64,000 bases of DNA from Eopsaltria australis (GCA_034509425.1 JAVTVJ010000797.1:1-64000); one strand, 5' to 3'; positions 13,323-24,797 are shown, counted from the first letter of the stretch. A program made the numbers and translations. The notes: generated from the letters alone by a model not told the origin.

Positions 13323-15490
13323 CTACTGGGGGTTGGCATAGATGGGCCGCCCTGCATTCGCAGCGGGAGGAGGCTGGGTGCGGCCCGCATGCCCCCTCCC
13401 CCTCCCGTTTCCCTGGGGTCGGGATCTGCATTCCTTAGCAAGGTGTCCCTTCTTCCCGCAGCTCCAACAGGGCCCTCTCACACGCGCTTGAGATGGAGGC
13501 CCCGCCGGGGGAGGCTGGGATTTGTGGGGACAGCCTGTTGTGATGTGGCCTGCCTGTCCACATTTGAAGCACGCCATTGCACTAGTTAGATCACGTACGA
13601 CAGCCTGAAAAGGGGTTATCTGTTCTTCCCTAACTACATGTTTGATCATATCAGCTAGGCTGGCTCCTATTGGGACGGAGCGCAAGATTTCTTTGGTAAC
13701 AGTGTTACTTTGTTGCCGCAAGCAGTCTGCTAGAACGGGTCCTTTTGCCGTCGCAGGCAGGGTAGAGGCGTCTACTGCTGCCTGTAGGCGGTCCACAAAC
13801 TTTGTGAAGCTTTCACTTTCTGTTTGCTTTATGGCGGACCACGGTGAAGGCTTAGCTATCACACGAGATGCAGCACGAATGGCTTCTCTGGCAGCTCGGG
13901 TTGTGGCCCTAACTTCCTCAGCTCGCAATTGTGCAGCTTGTTGCTGAGGTGTAATCATCTCATCATGTTTCCCTGTCAGCCTAGATAAACTCGAGCCATG
14001 CAGTGGTTGCCCCGCCCCAGAGGACTGGGCTAATAGGTTCGCACAATTGTCTGTCCATTCCTGTTTAAAAACAATCATTCCTGCCCCATCAAAAATCATG
14101 CGACCTATTTGTCTGATATCAAAGGGGAGCAGGTTCTCATTGCTAAAAAGGCCGTCTATGAGAGTGGAAACGATGACGGAATCCATCCCCTTTTCTGAGA
14201 TTGCTTTGACAATCGTTTGTATATCTTTGGGGTTTATCGGGTCATAAACCTGTTGTTGGTTCCCGTTTTGCCCGGTGGTTCTCACCGGGAAAGCATGGAT
14301 TGCGGCTGAGGGTACCCATTCTGCACAAGCTATTTTTATCTTTCCCTAGTCGGTGAATTTGTATTGTGATTGCTTTCCGGCGCGATTTAAAACTTTATTC
14401 GTTTTCGTTTCAAATTGTGATAGCTCTGCTTCTTCCGACTCTGTGTCCCAGTCAGTTTCCGATAACTCAGCAGAGCTAGCGGAGCTGTTGTCGGACCCAG
14501 AGCCGGAAGTCGACTGCCAGAGCACTTCCGGGATTCCGTGCCTTTTCTGGTGGCTCCGACCCCGCTCCTCCCCCCGGGGGCGGTGCCGGTCCCGCCCCCT
14601 GGGCTTGCCCTGCCTCCCATAAGGGGAGGGCTCTCCTTTAACTGATAATGGCATTGAGCACGGCTCTTGACTGGGCATGCGCTCTCTGCCGCTCTCCCGT
14701 GCCCGCGCGTTGTAGCTCTCTCTTCCCACGCATGCGCAGCAGCGAACACTCGCGATCTTTGTTCGTTCTGCTCGCACCCGCCAATGAAACCCTGGCCCCG
14801 CCCATCTCCTTGGTCGCCCGCGCCATTTTGAACTGCATAGGGCGGGGGAGGGGGGTTCACCCGCGCTCCCTCTCTAGCTGCCCTCTCGGTTTCCCTGGCT
14901 TTGGTTGCCAATCCCTCCCAAAAAGACCGCGCGGATTGCTGTGCTTTCAGCGTTGGATCGCTAACCGGCGGCGGAGGGATGGAGGGGGAAACCGCGGACG
15001 TTTGGGAAGTTTCCGCGGCAGGGGTTGGATCCGGCGGGCTCGGCGGGAGGGTCGGGAGGTTTTCTGGGGGCCCCGGGGCGTTTGGATTCAGGTCCGGGGA
15101 GGAGGGAAGCGCGCCCGGTCCCCGCGAACCCCCGCTCTCAGATAGACCGCTCTCGGGGTCTGTCTGCGTCATTGCTCCCACCCCCAGCTTAGGAGTAGCT
15201 AATAAACATGCACGTGCAGCTTTCCAAGTCTCCTGTTGTTCCAGCGCTTGGCGTAAAGCTGTTTCTACTTTCCCCCACGCTTTGAGACTTTTTCCGCTGC
15301 CCGAGGATTTCGTATCCTCTGCTAAAACATTGGTACATTTCTCCCACACCTCTGGGTGTAATATTTCTGCTGGACGCTCAATCGCCCCAAGCTCTAGGAG
15401 TTTTGCAATAGCAATATAAAAATCCTTGAGCTTACACTTAATACCCCACTGCTTATAAAGTAGACTCACGACCTTTGCGACGGTTTCCAT
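13323..15490 (-). pseudogene. gag: gag pseudogene (matrix, capsid, nucleocapsid), frameshifted and with a TAG
   Basis: The first ATG at 15490 is about 110 nt after the primer site and opens an alpharetrovirus-like matrix domain that starts Met-Glu-Thr and lacks a myristoylation glycine. A proline-rich region follows, with a PPPPPY late-domain motif near 14838-14855. The frame then changes somewhere in 14640-14860, through at least one indel. An acidic linker follows and ends at TAG 14346-14348. Capsid continues in that frame, beginning at a Phe-Pro-Val junction near 14285-14291. It has a major homology region near 13790-13830 and two CCHC zinc knuckles (CFKCGQAGHITTGC near 13530-13571, CWSCGKKGHLAKEC near 13429-13470). 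The gag stop is at 13323-13325. Domain order and size are normal for a complete Gag, but it cannot be translated in one piece. Confidence 0.92.
13407..13413 (-). promoter_or_regulatory. gag-pro -1 ribosomal frameshift heptamer GGGAAAC
   Basis: On the minus strand G-GGA-AAC is in phase with gag, about 80 nt before the gag stop. A -1 shift leads into the protease frame. The next 45 nt are G-rich and then C-rich, and a 7-bp stem (CGGGAGG with CCTCCCG) can be drawn, as expected for a stimulatory hairpin or pseudoknot. GGGAAAC is a known betaretroviral gag-pro slip site. Confidence 0.85.
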
Positions 15491-15599
15491 AGTAACCGCG
15501 GGTCCTTGGGGACGTCTCCCCACGCCTGAAGTCAGCTTCGCTGCCCCGGCCGCTGCCGCTTGTCCAGGCGAATCCCGTAGCCCGAGCTCGTCTTCTTCT

Positions 15600-15617
15600 T
15601 CCCGGGTTTCGGCACCA
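15600..15617 (-). other. Primer-binding site, tRNA-Phe type
   Basis: On the minus strand TGGTGCCGAAACCCGGGA begins three bases after the 5' LTR. It is complementary to the 3' end of vertebrate tRNA-Phe (acceptor 3' side TTTCGGC plus CCA), with no mismatch that I can see. Confidence 0.85.
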
Positions 15618-15620
15618 CTA

Positions 15621-15973
15621 TGTTGCCTTCTTGCTATGAAGGCAGGCGACCTGGTTCAAGAACGACAGCACGGTAGCCCGGCCTCACCCGGGCTACTCGG
15701 GCCACGACTCACAGACACCAATGTGGTGGATGGTCAAATGGCCTTTATTACCTTATCTCCTGAGGCTAAATAGTCTAGGGGGCTTCACTATGTCAGAAGG
15801 GGGACGATGGGATAGCTAGGGTTAGTAAGGAGTGGAAAACTACTGGGTCCGGAGGGGTTGCATACTTTGGGTGATCTGTTATCATGCAGGAAGGAAGGGA
15901 GGAGAATTCCATGCTGCCCTCTGCTTTCCGTCACATCGCGAGATCTTCCGTCCGCCTGTCCCTGTCTACCACA
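15621..15973 (-). repeat. 5' LTR of endogenous retrovirus 1
   Basis: The 353-bp partner of 7764-8116, with the same TG...CA ends. AATAAA is at 15744-15749 on the minus strand. The TATA-like box at 15766-15772 reads TATTTAG instead of TATTTAA. Confidence 0.95.
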
Positions 15974-18900
15974 GTACTGTTATTTAAAGTTATTTTTATT
16001 TCTTAGAAAAACATCTGTCTTGCTGCAACTTCAACAGTGGGAGGGTTTTGTTGTGTTACAGTGAGGTGTTTGATCCAACAGGATTCATTCTTGCCCTTGA
16101 GCATAATCCTGCCCTTGGGTTTTTTCCTTCACATATTTTTGACCTTCCCTGTACAGTTCTCTATTGTGTTATCCCATTTTGAGAAGAAGAATCAATTAAT
16201 TGATGTGAGCTTTCATAAGATGGCTAAGTCAACCTAACGGTTCATTGTCTACAAGGGCAATTCCACTTTTGCCCTTGCACTAGATCTGGTTTTCAAGGGA
16301 TTTCTCTAGAAGCTAGCTCAGCTTCTCAAACTGGAAGAAAACCTTTCTACTTTTTTCCTAGGATTAATTTTGTGCTGATTCAGCATGAAAAATCAGCTTC
16401 CCCAGGGATCAGATGAGTGCCAGAGCTGATACAAGTAAAGGGGCAGGACTGCACAGACAGGACTAGGGAAGAAAGAAAGACCACCTTTCCCAATGCCAGT
16501 GATTTAGTTGGGTCAACTGAAATGTGAAACCTCAGCCATGTCTCCTGCCTGACGTGGACAAGACAAATCAAATAATTGAGTTACATCCTGCATGATTCTC
16601 CTAACCACTCACTGTAATTCCAATGCCAATCAATTCTGCTTTTACTGGAAGTAGCATCGGTGTAGCTTTTTTAAGCACGTGCCTGGCATGCACTAGCCAT
16701 GCAAATTATTTACCCCGCTTTACAAATATTACACCTGGAATAAACGCTCAAGTATCAGGAGGCCTCTGCCCAAGGTACAGCCACACAGGAACATTTTGCT
16801 GCTTGTCGGAACCCACATTTGTACGAAGAACCCCCTCGGAGGCTGGAATAGCAGAGCGGAATGGAAGTTGTGACATTCGTAGAGGGGAAAATAAAAAAAA
16901 AGAAACTTCAGTCTAACCTGATCTTCCTTGGCTTGAGTCATCGTGACGTTGTTTCCAGAATATGGCCATGAACCTGCAGTATAAAAAATTAGTAATTCAT
17001 GCACCTGCTTCACAGGCACGAGAACACGACTTCAAGAGGGAAATTAGCTTACTAGCAAGTGCTCTGAGGTAATGCGCGAAAATGGATTGCAGAGTTTAAC
17101 CAAAGCCCTGCTTTTTATTTATCTGACATTCAAAATCAAAAGTCCACACGTGGATACATTTATACCTACACGTGTGTATACACACATACATGTCTATCTG
17201 TATATGTAGATATACACATTTATGTTTACTGGGGGTTATGTCCTCTTTTCAGTTTCCTAAAAATTAGTCCCTATCAGCATATACAACTTTCATTCCATTT
17301 TAATGAATTAATTAAAAATGATATTTTCCTTAAGAAAACAGCTCTTAACAATTTAATCATTTTCACAGAAGATGCCGGACAAATCATGCTATCTGAATCT
17401 TCAAAATCATGATAACAGAATAGTCTTTAGCTGTTTAATGCATTTTGAAACCAGTATGTTCCCAGCTGCTATATACTTTCCTCGTAACTATCGACTGTTC
17501 AAAAAGGATTATTTCTCTGTTAAATATGCCTTCATTCTCAAAAGCATTTTAATCACGAGAAGTTTGAAAAAAGAATGAATGAAATCAGCAGGAACAGCAT
17601 CACTTAGAGCAGTGGTGCTTCCTTTTGGGCCATAACACACACTGGATAGTAAAGGAAGTCTTATGTACATGAGGACATAAGTACATCACCAACTATGTGC
17701 AGTCAATCACACCTATTGAAGTCAGTGCAAATTAAAACTTTCATTAGCATCAATAGAAAAAAATTACTATCTTTTTGTCTCTTATATAGGAATAAAATCA
17801 CATATAAACACATGAATATATTGAAGAGATTGACTGATAATACGGCTTTCTTTACAAGCTTGATTGGTATAGGTAAGGCTTCATTGCCATACTACTCACA
17901 AACTACTATTAAATAGAACTCACATTCAGACTTCTAAGAATAAAATACATATTCATGCTGTATTCAAAACTGCACAGTAAATTATTTCAGATACTACAGA
18001 CAAAATTAATGCAATAATCACACAACAAGAATCTGAGAAGTCATGTGGGCAAGAGAAAACTCTTGCTATGGAATCTGCCCACGTTCCGGACCACGGCTGT
18101 GTGAAAATGGTCTGTGAGCCAGGTACAGAGGTGCACAGCAGGGACTGTCACACAATAAATACCCCAGGTTTCTTTAGGAAGAACTCTTGGGTGTAGAAGA
18201 ATGGGTAACGCTTGCTACAGAGCTCAATTCTGAGAGGACAAATGTTTTGAGAGAAATCACAGGAGCTCCCACTGTAGGCTACATCCCCATTTTATTGCGT
18301 CCTTTTATTGCAGAACCCCGGGCGCTGACGGCAGCCACCTGTGGATGCCAGGTCCTGACTGGCAGGCAGGGCTGCACCCTGCCTCTGCCACAGCAGCTGT
18401 AGCTTCTGCCGCCTGAAACATGGCTGGCTCAGGGGTTTAAATCCAGAGCCAAAATATTTTGCTGGTCGATTTGGGGCAGAGAAAGGTCATCACTTCTAGT
18501 ATGGTATAAGCCTGCCACTACATTTCTGTGGACAATCACCTTGTTGGAGTGAAACACCTGGGTAAATACTGAAGCATTTTCTGATTCATATTATCCTACA
18601 TTTCTGGGACCTTCTTTTACACCTGCACTGTCTCACAGTGCTGGTTTTGGGCATAGGTTCTTAGTACACTATTCTGGAAATAAAAAAACCCAACACCCAC
18701 CATTCCCCCCCCCTCCCAAAAAAAAAAAAACCAAACAAACACACATGCCTTACAAAACCAACCTGCAGAATGTTCAGTATTTCAAATGAGAACAAGCATA
18801 GAGGGGACATCAAAAGATGGCTCCTCCTTAACCATTTGTGCATTCAGTGCTCTTCAATCAACTCCTAAATTCTACTTCTTGTACAACAAACAGCTGTCTT

Positions 18901-19790
18901 CAGAACTCCCTGTTCTCCAATCAAACCCTTCTGGGATGCTACTGTACATTGCCTTAGCACGTGCTTCACTAGTCACTTAAATCCAATGCACAGGATAACT
19001 TGACTAAACCATCAGTGGTAACTTTGGAGCTCTTCAAACTGCTTGAAAACTGAAACCTTGCACAAGGTTCAGACAAAGGAAAACCCAAAATGTGGACAGC
19101 ATCTCCCTGCTGCTGGAAGCCTTGAAGTCCACCACTGCAGTCTAAAACCTACACAGATCATCTGAGTATTGTAGAAGTTCTCCAAGGAAGACAATAACAA
19201 GGCTAACGCACGCACACGAATGCTGATCAAAAGCACTTGGATGCTCATGGAGAAAAATAAGTAACCTTTACTTTCCTAAAGACAAGGTGACTACTGCTAG
19301 TAGGAAAAAAATCTGATGTTCTGCAAAACCTATTTTCAGGGTTTTGGTAACGTCACAGGACTGAGGAATACAGAAAGACCTGTCACAATTTGGCAGAATG
19401 CCGCATAAACCGCTACACTTTCTTCACCAAGCACACACCTAACATCATCTCCAAATACTGACCATGTGCAGCTCTGGCTGCTAAAAAGCCCCATTACCTA
19501 AGAAAAGAGCAACTCTGCAAGCAGTTCGCAAAGATGAACAACTTAGCATTACTGTGGCCGATTACATGCTCTGACCTTTTTTGCTTTCAGCTATGGATGT
19601 TATACCTCCTAGCCTCGCACTGAAAAGCACCTTGCGATTGAGCTCTTGCACAACCTCCGCCAGCTTCGCTGCCAAACTCTTCAGCACCACTGCAAGGTAC
19701 CTGAAATCGGGAGCCAAAAAGAGGTCGTCAGTGAAGGGAAGTTGCTCCCGCCGACAGGCAGCCTCCAGATTCAGTGTCCCTTATGTCTCT
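15974..19790. other. Unique non-coding DNA, no gene supported
   Basis: I see no supported gene. A TA/CA-rich simple sequence lies at about 17155-17220 and a C-run followed by a poly-A run at about 18703-18732. Two minus-strand intervals look weakly like exons and are discussed under rejected items. Confidence 0.5.
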
Positions 19791-20540
19791 CTTCCAGGAT
19801 GGGTGAGAAAATGCCTCGACGAAGTGCGGCTCTGGGCGGGAGCGGCCGATTGGCTGCAATGGGCCGCGTGCGGCACGGAGGGCAGTGGGGCAAATGCGGG
19901 CACGCCTCATAGCCCCCGGAACGCCGGCCTCGGCTCCCCGCTCGGACCACCGCATGGGCAGTGCCAGGAGTCTCTCTCTGCGACGGCCTCCAGCCGCATG
20001 CCAGGCCGCACACTGCCCGGCCGGCCCCGCTGCTCCGCGGGGTCATACGGCACCCGCCGGGCCGCTGCCGGGGGCCGTCGCCGAGCGACAGGAAGCAGAT
20101 GTGCACAGCGCCACTCCCGCCCCGCCCCGCCCGCGGCTCCTCTCTCCAAGCATGGGCCCACCATGCCTGCTCTGCAACACCTGTGCTCCACCCCACACGG
20201 CACGCGTGCGGCCGATTCCTGCCGAGCTGCAGGCAAAGCCGGGGCACAGCCCCACCGGGAGAGCCTTGGGGCCTGCTGGCTTCCGGCGGCACCGAGCAGC
20301 AGGCGAGCGCTGCCGCCTGGGAGCGCACCTGGCGGGGGGGCGAGCGAAAGGAGAGATGGAGGCGGCGCCAGCGGGCGGCGTCACACGGCCGATCGTGCCG
20401 CAGTCACCCATTCCACGCCCCCTCGGCTGCTGTTGACAGGGGCCCCGGCCCTCCCCGCGCAAGCAGTAACGTGGCTTTGCAACTGGAGGGGTGGGGGGGG
20501 GGGGCAGGGGCGCACTGAGACCCCGCAGCAAGTCCCTCCT
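19790..20540. promoter_or_regulatory. CpG island, no assigned transcript
   Basis: About 750 bp of very GC-rich, CpG-dense DNA with many CCGC/GCGG elements, unlike the flanking AT-rich sequence. It ends in a G-run at about 20486-20510 (GGAGGGGTGGGGGG and more) that could form a G-quadruplex. CpG islands in birds usually mark promoters. All frames here are open only because of composition. I could not identify a first exon. Confidence 0.6.
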
Positions 20541-21085
20541 GCTAGGAAAACTCATCCACATTCCACATGTTTATGGCCAAAGAGAAGAACAGAGTAGTCC
20601 CCTAACTATTTCTATAAGGAGACAGGCCATGGGCCATTTGCCCTGGGCTCTCTCAAATCCTGCCGGGATGTAGCCTCCTTCATATCCTAAGTTCCCGGCT
20701 GCATCTCCCTCTCCCTTTTCCCCACTGGCTGAGGTGATTGCTTACGGTATGCCGCACTCCAGTATCTCCTCTTTTTTGTTACATTAAAGAAAGAAAGAAA
20801 AAAGAAACTAATCGTCATTCTATTAAGTTTTGTCCTCTTGCTCTAGGTTCAGGAATTTAACACTGCCTTGGCTGAGCAACAGTCTGTGGTGATTAGTAGC
20901 ATTTGCTACAACTAACAGCTTCTTCTCTTCCATGCCTATCTATGGCTTCCTACCCCTGTCTGCAAGCGGATTCACACGGTCTCTTTGTACAGACATATTC
21001 ATCTTAGCTCTCTCAGTCCCACACCTGCTTGGCGATGGGGTGGGTCCCCCTGGCACCACACCCCGCCCCCTCCACCTACTCCACA
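20541..21085. other. Non-coding spacer
   Basis: Mixed-composition DNA between the CpG island and the CA repeat. I see nothing beyond a short (GAAA)n run near 20786-20805. Confidence 0.5.
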
Positions 21086-21089
21086 AACC

Positions 21090-21285
21090 TCCGCACACAC
21101 ACACACACACACACCTGCGCTACACACGCACGTACCCAGCACACACCACCAGCACACACATACCCCCCGCATACACACACACACACGCCTACCCCACACA
21201 CCCCAGCACACCCCTTCCCCCGCACAACCCTGCAAACACACACCACCCCACACCCACACCCACACGCGCTGCACTGCACGCAGCC
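21090..21285. repeat. Imperfect (CA)n microsatellite
   Basis: CA dinucleotide runs separated by CACACGCAC, CACCAC and CCCAC variants. The ORFs rich in His, Thr and Pro here are products of the repeat. Confidence 0.95.
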
Positions 21286-21329
21286 GCCCCACCCTCACCG
21301 CCATGGCCGTCTGGCAGTGCTCGCTACTG

Positions 21330-22440
21330 ACACGCTTCGCCATGCCTTGCATTGCTTTGCTATGCGGTCTGTAGCCTTGTCTCAGCCTTCTGTCCCTGCA
21401 GTGCCTTGCATTGACTTGCTCACTCATCCCCCTCGTGACCTCCCTTTTGATTTGTCCAGGTCCAGCTTTTCATTTCCTTCTCCTTCTAGGACTCTCATTG
21501 CCTTACGAAGCTTCTTCCTTTTGCCCTTGAATCCCTCCTTCACTTTGCATTATCTTGCTCGCCTCTCCCCCACCTGGAACTCAAGACGCCTTTTTCATGC
21601 CATTTCCGAGCCTTGCCCTCCTGCCCTGTCTGCTCCGCCTATGATTCTCAAAGCTCTCATGTACCCCCAGTGTTTCAGGAGCACTTGAGAAGAAGCCCAG
21701 GGGAAGTCCCATGCTGACCGACTCATCTTTCTTTGCAGCTTTTGTCCTTGCATGTCTTGAATTTTGGACGGGCAATTCACATGTCGCCCTCGGGAGACCA
21801 GAATGAGAGTTTTTCTGCACGTGAAGGAAAGCAGGCAAATTAAATCCAGTAATTTAGGTGCAGATTAGAGGTGGTCCATGCAGGACCAAGGGTGGAGAAA
21901 GCAGCTTGTCCTGGCTCCTTTCGTGTAACAGCAATCCCTGATTGTGCCTCTCTCCTAACTTGCCTTGCACTGGCAACCAAACCGTTGCCTTGCTTTGCCC
22001 TGCTAACCCTCCTTAGCCTTGCATTCCCTTGCATGCCCATGCCCCACCTTTGACCTGCCAACTGCTTTCCCGCAGAGCCTTGCCTTGACTAGCCTTTCCT
22101 GTTTCTGCCTGGCTTACCCATCACTGGAGTTACCTTCCTATGGCCAGCCTTGCCTAGAACTTCTGGGCCTTCTGTCGCCTACCACTCCATTTGCTTTCCC
22201 CTCACTGCTCTGGCCTTGCCTACCATTCCCTTGACTTGTCTCCAATTGCCTACACTTGGTTTGCATTGCCTTGCCTGCATGGAAGGCAAGCTAAAGGGTG
22301 GTAGGCAAGGCAAAGCAAAGCAAGGAAGTCGTAGGCAGGGCAGGGTAAGACAGACGTGGGCAAGGGAAGCAAAGTAAGGGTAGGTGAGGAAAAACTAGGC
22401 AAGGTACTGGAGGCAAGGCAAGGGCGAGGGACTTGGAGTG
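21330..22440. repeat. Degenerate CTTGC/TTGCC repeat that inverts to GGCAAGG near 22280
   Basis: The plus strand is studded with CCTTGC and TTGCC words up to about 22275, then switches to GGCAAGG and GCAAAGC words from about 22283 to 22430. The switch point is a palindrome: TTGCCTT at 22266-22272 faces AAGGCAA at 22283-22289. The two arms could form a long imperfect hairpin. It abuts the start of the 11-bp array by about 200 bp. Confidence 0.7.
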
Positions 22441-22644
22441 CCTTTCTTTGGGAAACAGAGGACATAGTGCCACTGTTGCTAGAGCAGATGTTATGATATC
22501 ATGGGGTTGAAGAGTCCGGCAAGATTCTTCTGTCCTGACACCTTCTAGGTAGGTGCAATTGTTGGCCATTCAATACTGCATGTGGATCAGTCCCTAGATG
22601 CATTGTATTTTGGAGGAGGCCATGCCATTTCTTTGGTTTACCAC

Positions 22645-24118
22645 TCTTGGGGCCATTTTTGGGACATTTTTGGGGCCATTTTGGGGCTATTTTTGGGTCA
22701 TTTTTAAGCCATTTTTGGGGCTATTTTTGGGGCCAGTTCTGGGTCATTTTCCAGGCCATTTTGGACTCATATTTGGGTCAGATTTTGAACCATTTTTAGG
22801 GCGATTTTTGCGCCATTTTTGGGTCATATTTGGGTCACTTTTTGGGGCGTTTTTGGGCCTATTTTTGGGTCATTTATAGGGGGAATTTCCTGGTTAATTT
22901 GCGACCAGATTTTGGGTCATTTTGGGGCCATTTTAAGGGATATTTTGGGGATATTTTTGCGTCGTTTTTGGGACATTTCGGGGTCTATTTTTTGATCATT
23001 TTTGGCCATTTTTGGGGCGATTTTTGTACCATTTTTGGGTAAATTATGGGGATATTTTTTGGTCATTTTTGAATGGTTTTGATCATCTTTTGGCCATCTT
23101 TTGGTCCATTTTTGGGTCATTTTTGGGGCTGTTTTTTGGCAATTTTTGGGTCATTTATAGCGGGAATTTCTGGGTTATTTTATGGCCAATTTTGGGGAAA
23201 TCTTTGGGGGAATCTTTGGGGACATTTTTGGGCTATTTTTGGGTCATTTTTGGGGCCATTTTTGGGTCTATTCTTTGGTCATTTTCCGGCCATTTTCGTG
23301 TTATTTTTGGGTCATTCCTTTGGGCCATTTTTGGGTCAATTTTTGGGGTATTTCTGGTCATTTTTGGGTGATTCTTAGGACTATTTTTGGGTCATTTTTG
23401 GTCATTTTCGGGTTATTATTGTACCATTTTTTGGTAATTTAAGGGGATATTTTTTGGTCATTTTTGGGTCTTTTTGACCATTTTTTGGCCATTTTTTGGC
23501 CATTTTTTGGTCAATTTTTGGGCTATTTTTGGGTCATTTTTGGGTCATTTTTGGGTCATTTTTGGAGCCATTTTTTGGCAAATTTTGGGTCATTTTCGAG
23601 GCCATTTTTGAGGCAATTTTTGGGCCATTTTTTGGTCATTTTCCGGGACATTTTGGACTCATATTTGGATCAATATTTGATTCATTTTTCGGGCGATTTT
23701 TGGGCCATTTTTGGGTTATTTTCGGGTAATTTTTTGGAGCTATTTTGGGCTTATTTTTGGGTCATTTATAGGGGGAATTTCTGGGTTATATTACGGTCAA
23801 TTTTTCGTCATTTTTGGCATTTGGCAAAAATTTTGGGTTATTTTTGGGTCATTGTTTGAGGCTATTTAGGGCCTATTTTTTGGTCAGTTATAGGGGGAAT
23901 TTCTGGGTTATTTCATGGCCAATTTTGGGTCATTTTTGGAGCCATCCTTGGGGCCATTTTTGAGGCCTTTTAGGATCTATTTTTGGGTCATTTTTGGGCC
24001 ATCTTTTGGGCCATTTTTGGTTCACTTTTTAGGGCTATTTTGGGCCTATTTTTGGGTCATTTTTAGCGGGAATTTTTGGGTTCTTTTATGGCCAATTTTG
24101 GGTCAATGTTTGGGGCAT
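22645..24118. repeat. 11-bp minisatellite array, segment 1
   Basis: Tandem copies of an approximately 11-bp unit, TCATTTTTGGG, varying as GCCATTTTTGG, GCTATTTTTGG and similar, with some 10- and 12-bp spacings. The plus strand is rich in T and G. An interspersed module containing TTATAGGGGGAATTTCTGGG recurs at about 22872, 23155, 23765 and 23888. Long ORFs in all three plus frames encode the same Gly-His-Phe-Trp-Val-Ile-Phe type repeat because three 11-bp units make 33 nt. I do not regard them as genes. The segment ends at the target site of a solo LTR. Confidence 0.97.
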
Positions 24119-24797
24119 TGTAAGAGTCTGGACGGAAATCCCTATCTGCCTCACGACCATCGACAGAAGCAGAGGCCGAAAACCCAGAGACCCTAAGAGG
24201 GGAAAAGGACTTTTGCACAATAGAAGTCCAGCCAGATCTTGATGGGGTGCCTGCCAGGTGCCCAGGTGTACAGCAGAGCTGTGCTGCTGAACTGTGCTGC
24301 AGAGGCGTGTTGGTACATGCCTGTGGGAACCGCATTCTCCCGGCTACCGGGATGGAAAGAACCGAACTATGTGTCCGGTACAGCTGCACCTGTACTCTAA
24401 AACAATGGGCCTTACTCCCCACCTGCTGGCTACTTGCCCCTCGTCTCTGGAGGGATTGCCTCATCTCTTGCTTACCTGCTCCCCTGCTTTCGAAAAGACT
24501 ATAAAGAGACTCTCAAAAAGTGCCCCTACGAGTACTCCCTACGGACGAGACGAATCCATCGGATCCGGACAACGAGGATCTCGTCGTGCCGTGGTAGCTA
24601 TGCCCCTCCTTTCCTTTTCTCTCTCTCTTTCTTCTCTCTCTCTCTCTCTCCTCTATCGCATAAGTGTGTTGTTGGCACTCAATAAAGTGCTTTTGATTTT
24701 GATTGAAGCAAAAATACTTGTCCCTGTTTTCTTTTGCACTCTGAGATTCAAAGTAACGAACCATCACGACCCCTGCTCCTACGAGCGGATCGTGACA
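24119..24797 (+). mobile_element. Solo LTR (679 bp) inserted in the 11-bp array
   Basis: Sequence unlike the array, starting TGTAAGAGTC and ending GATCGTGACA, so it has TG...CA ends. It is flanked by an exact 5-bp duplication GGCAT (24114-24118 and 24798-24802). A TATAAAG box lies at 24500-24506 and AATAAA at 24681-24686, both on the plus strand, with a CT-rich run between. No internal retroviral sequence remains, so this is a recombined solo LTR. Confidence 0.92.

Larger units (their letters stand above)
12781..13413 (-). pseudogene. pro: pro pseudogene (retroviral aspartic protease)
   Basis: A separate frame, entered by -1 frameshift from the end of gag, ends at TGA 12781-12783. The active site DTGSD is read near 13035-13049, followed by the usual hydrophobic stretch and a C-terminal GRDIL motif (near 12805-12825) of the GRD type. 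An in-frame TGA at 13102-13104, upstream of the active site, blocks the natural gag-pro fusion. Because protease is made only as part of that fusion, this stop also blocks pol. Confidence 0.9.
7764..15973 (-). mobile_element. Endogenous retrovirus 1: full-length provirus with gag, pro, pol and env, inactivated
   Basis: An 8.2-kb provirus read on the minus strand, 5' LTR on the right and 3' LTR on the left. Between the LTRs, in order, lie a tRNA-Phe primer site, gag, pro, pol, env and a polypurine tract. Gag, pro and pol are in three different frames joined by two -1 frameshift heptamers, a betaretrovirus arrangement. The Gag N-terminus resembles alpharetroviral matrix (starts Met-Glu, no myristoyl glycine), and the transmembrane Env is gammaretrovirus-like with a CX6CC motif. 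It is therefore a mosaic. Every gene is broken by stops, and gag also by at least one frameshift. The LTRs differ at about 16 of 353 positions (hand count, about 4.5%), so the insertion is not recent. I could not find an exact target-site duplication; the flanks share only an out-of-phase CTGTT. Confidence 0.97.

Noticed and set aside
7758..15979. Possible target-site duplication CTGTT around endogenous retrovirus 1
   Set aside because: The shared CTGTT is out of phase by several bases relative to the two LTR ends, so it is not a true duplication as read.
16918..16973. 56-nt minus-strand interval with perfect splice signals (CTGCAG acceptor, CAGGTTAG donor)
   Set aside because: No protein family recognised, no partner exons nearby; short exon-like intervals are common by chance. 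Kept only as a note.
19581..20597. 338-codon plus-strand ORF and overlapping ORFs in the CpG island
   Set aside because: GC-rich DNA lacks stop codons, so long frames occur on both strands. Composition is Arg/Pro/Ala-rich with no domain.
20932..21688. His/Thr/Pro-rich and Cys/Val-rich ORFs over the CA microsatellite
   Set aside because: Direct translation products of CA and GT repeats.
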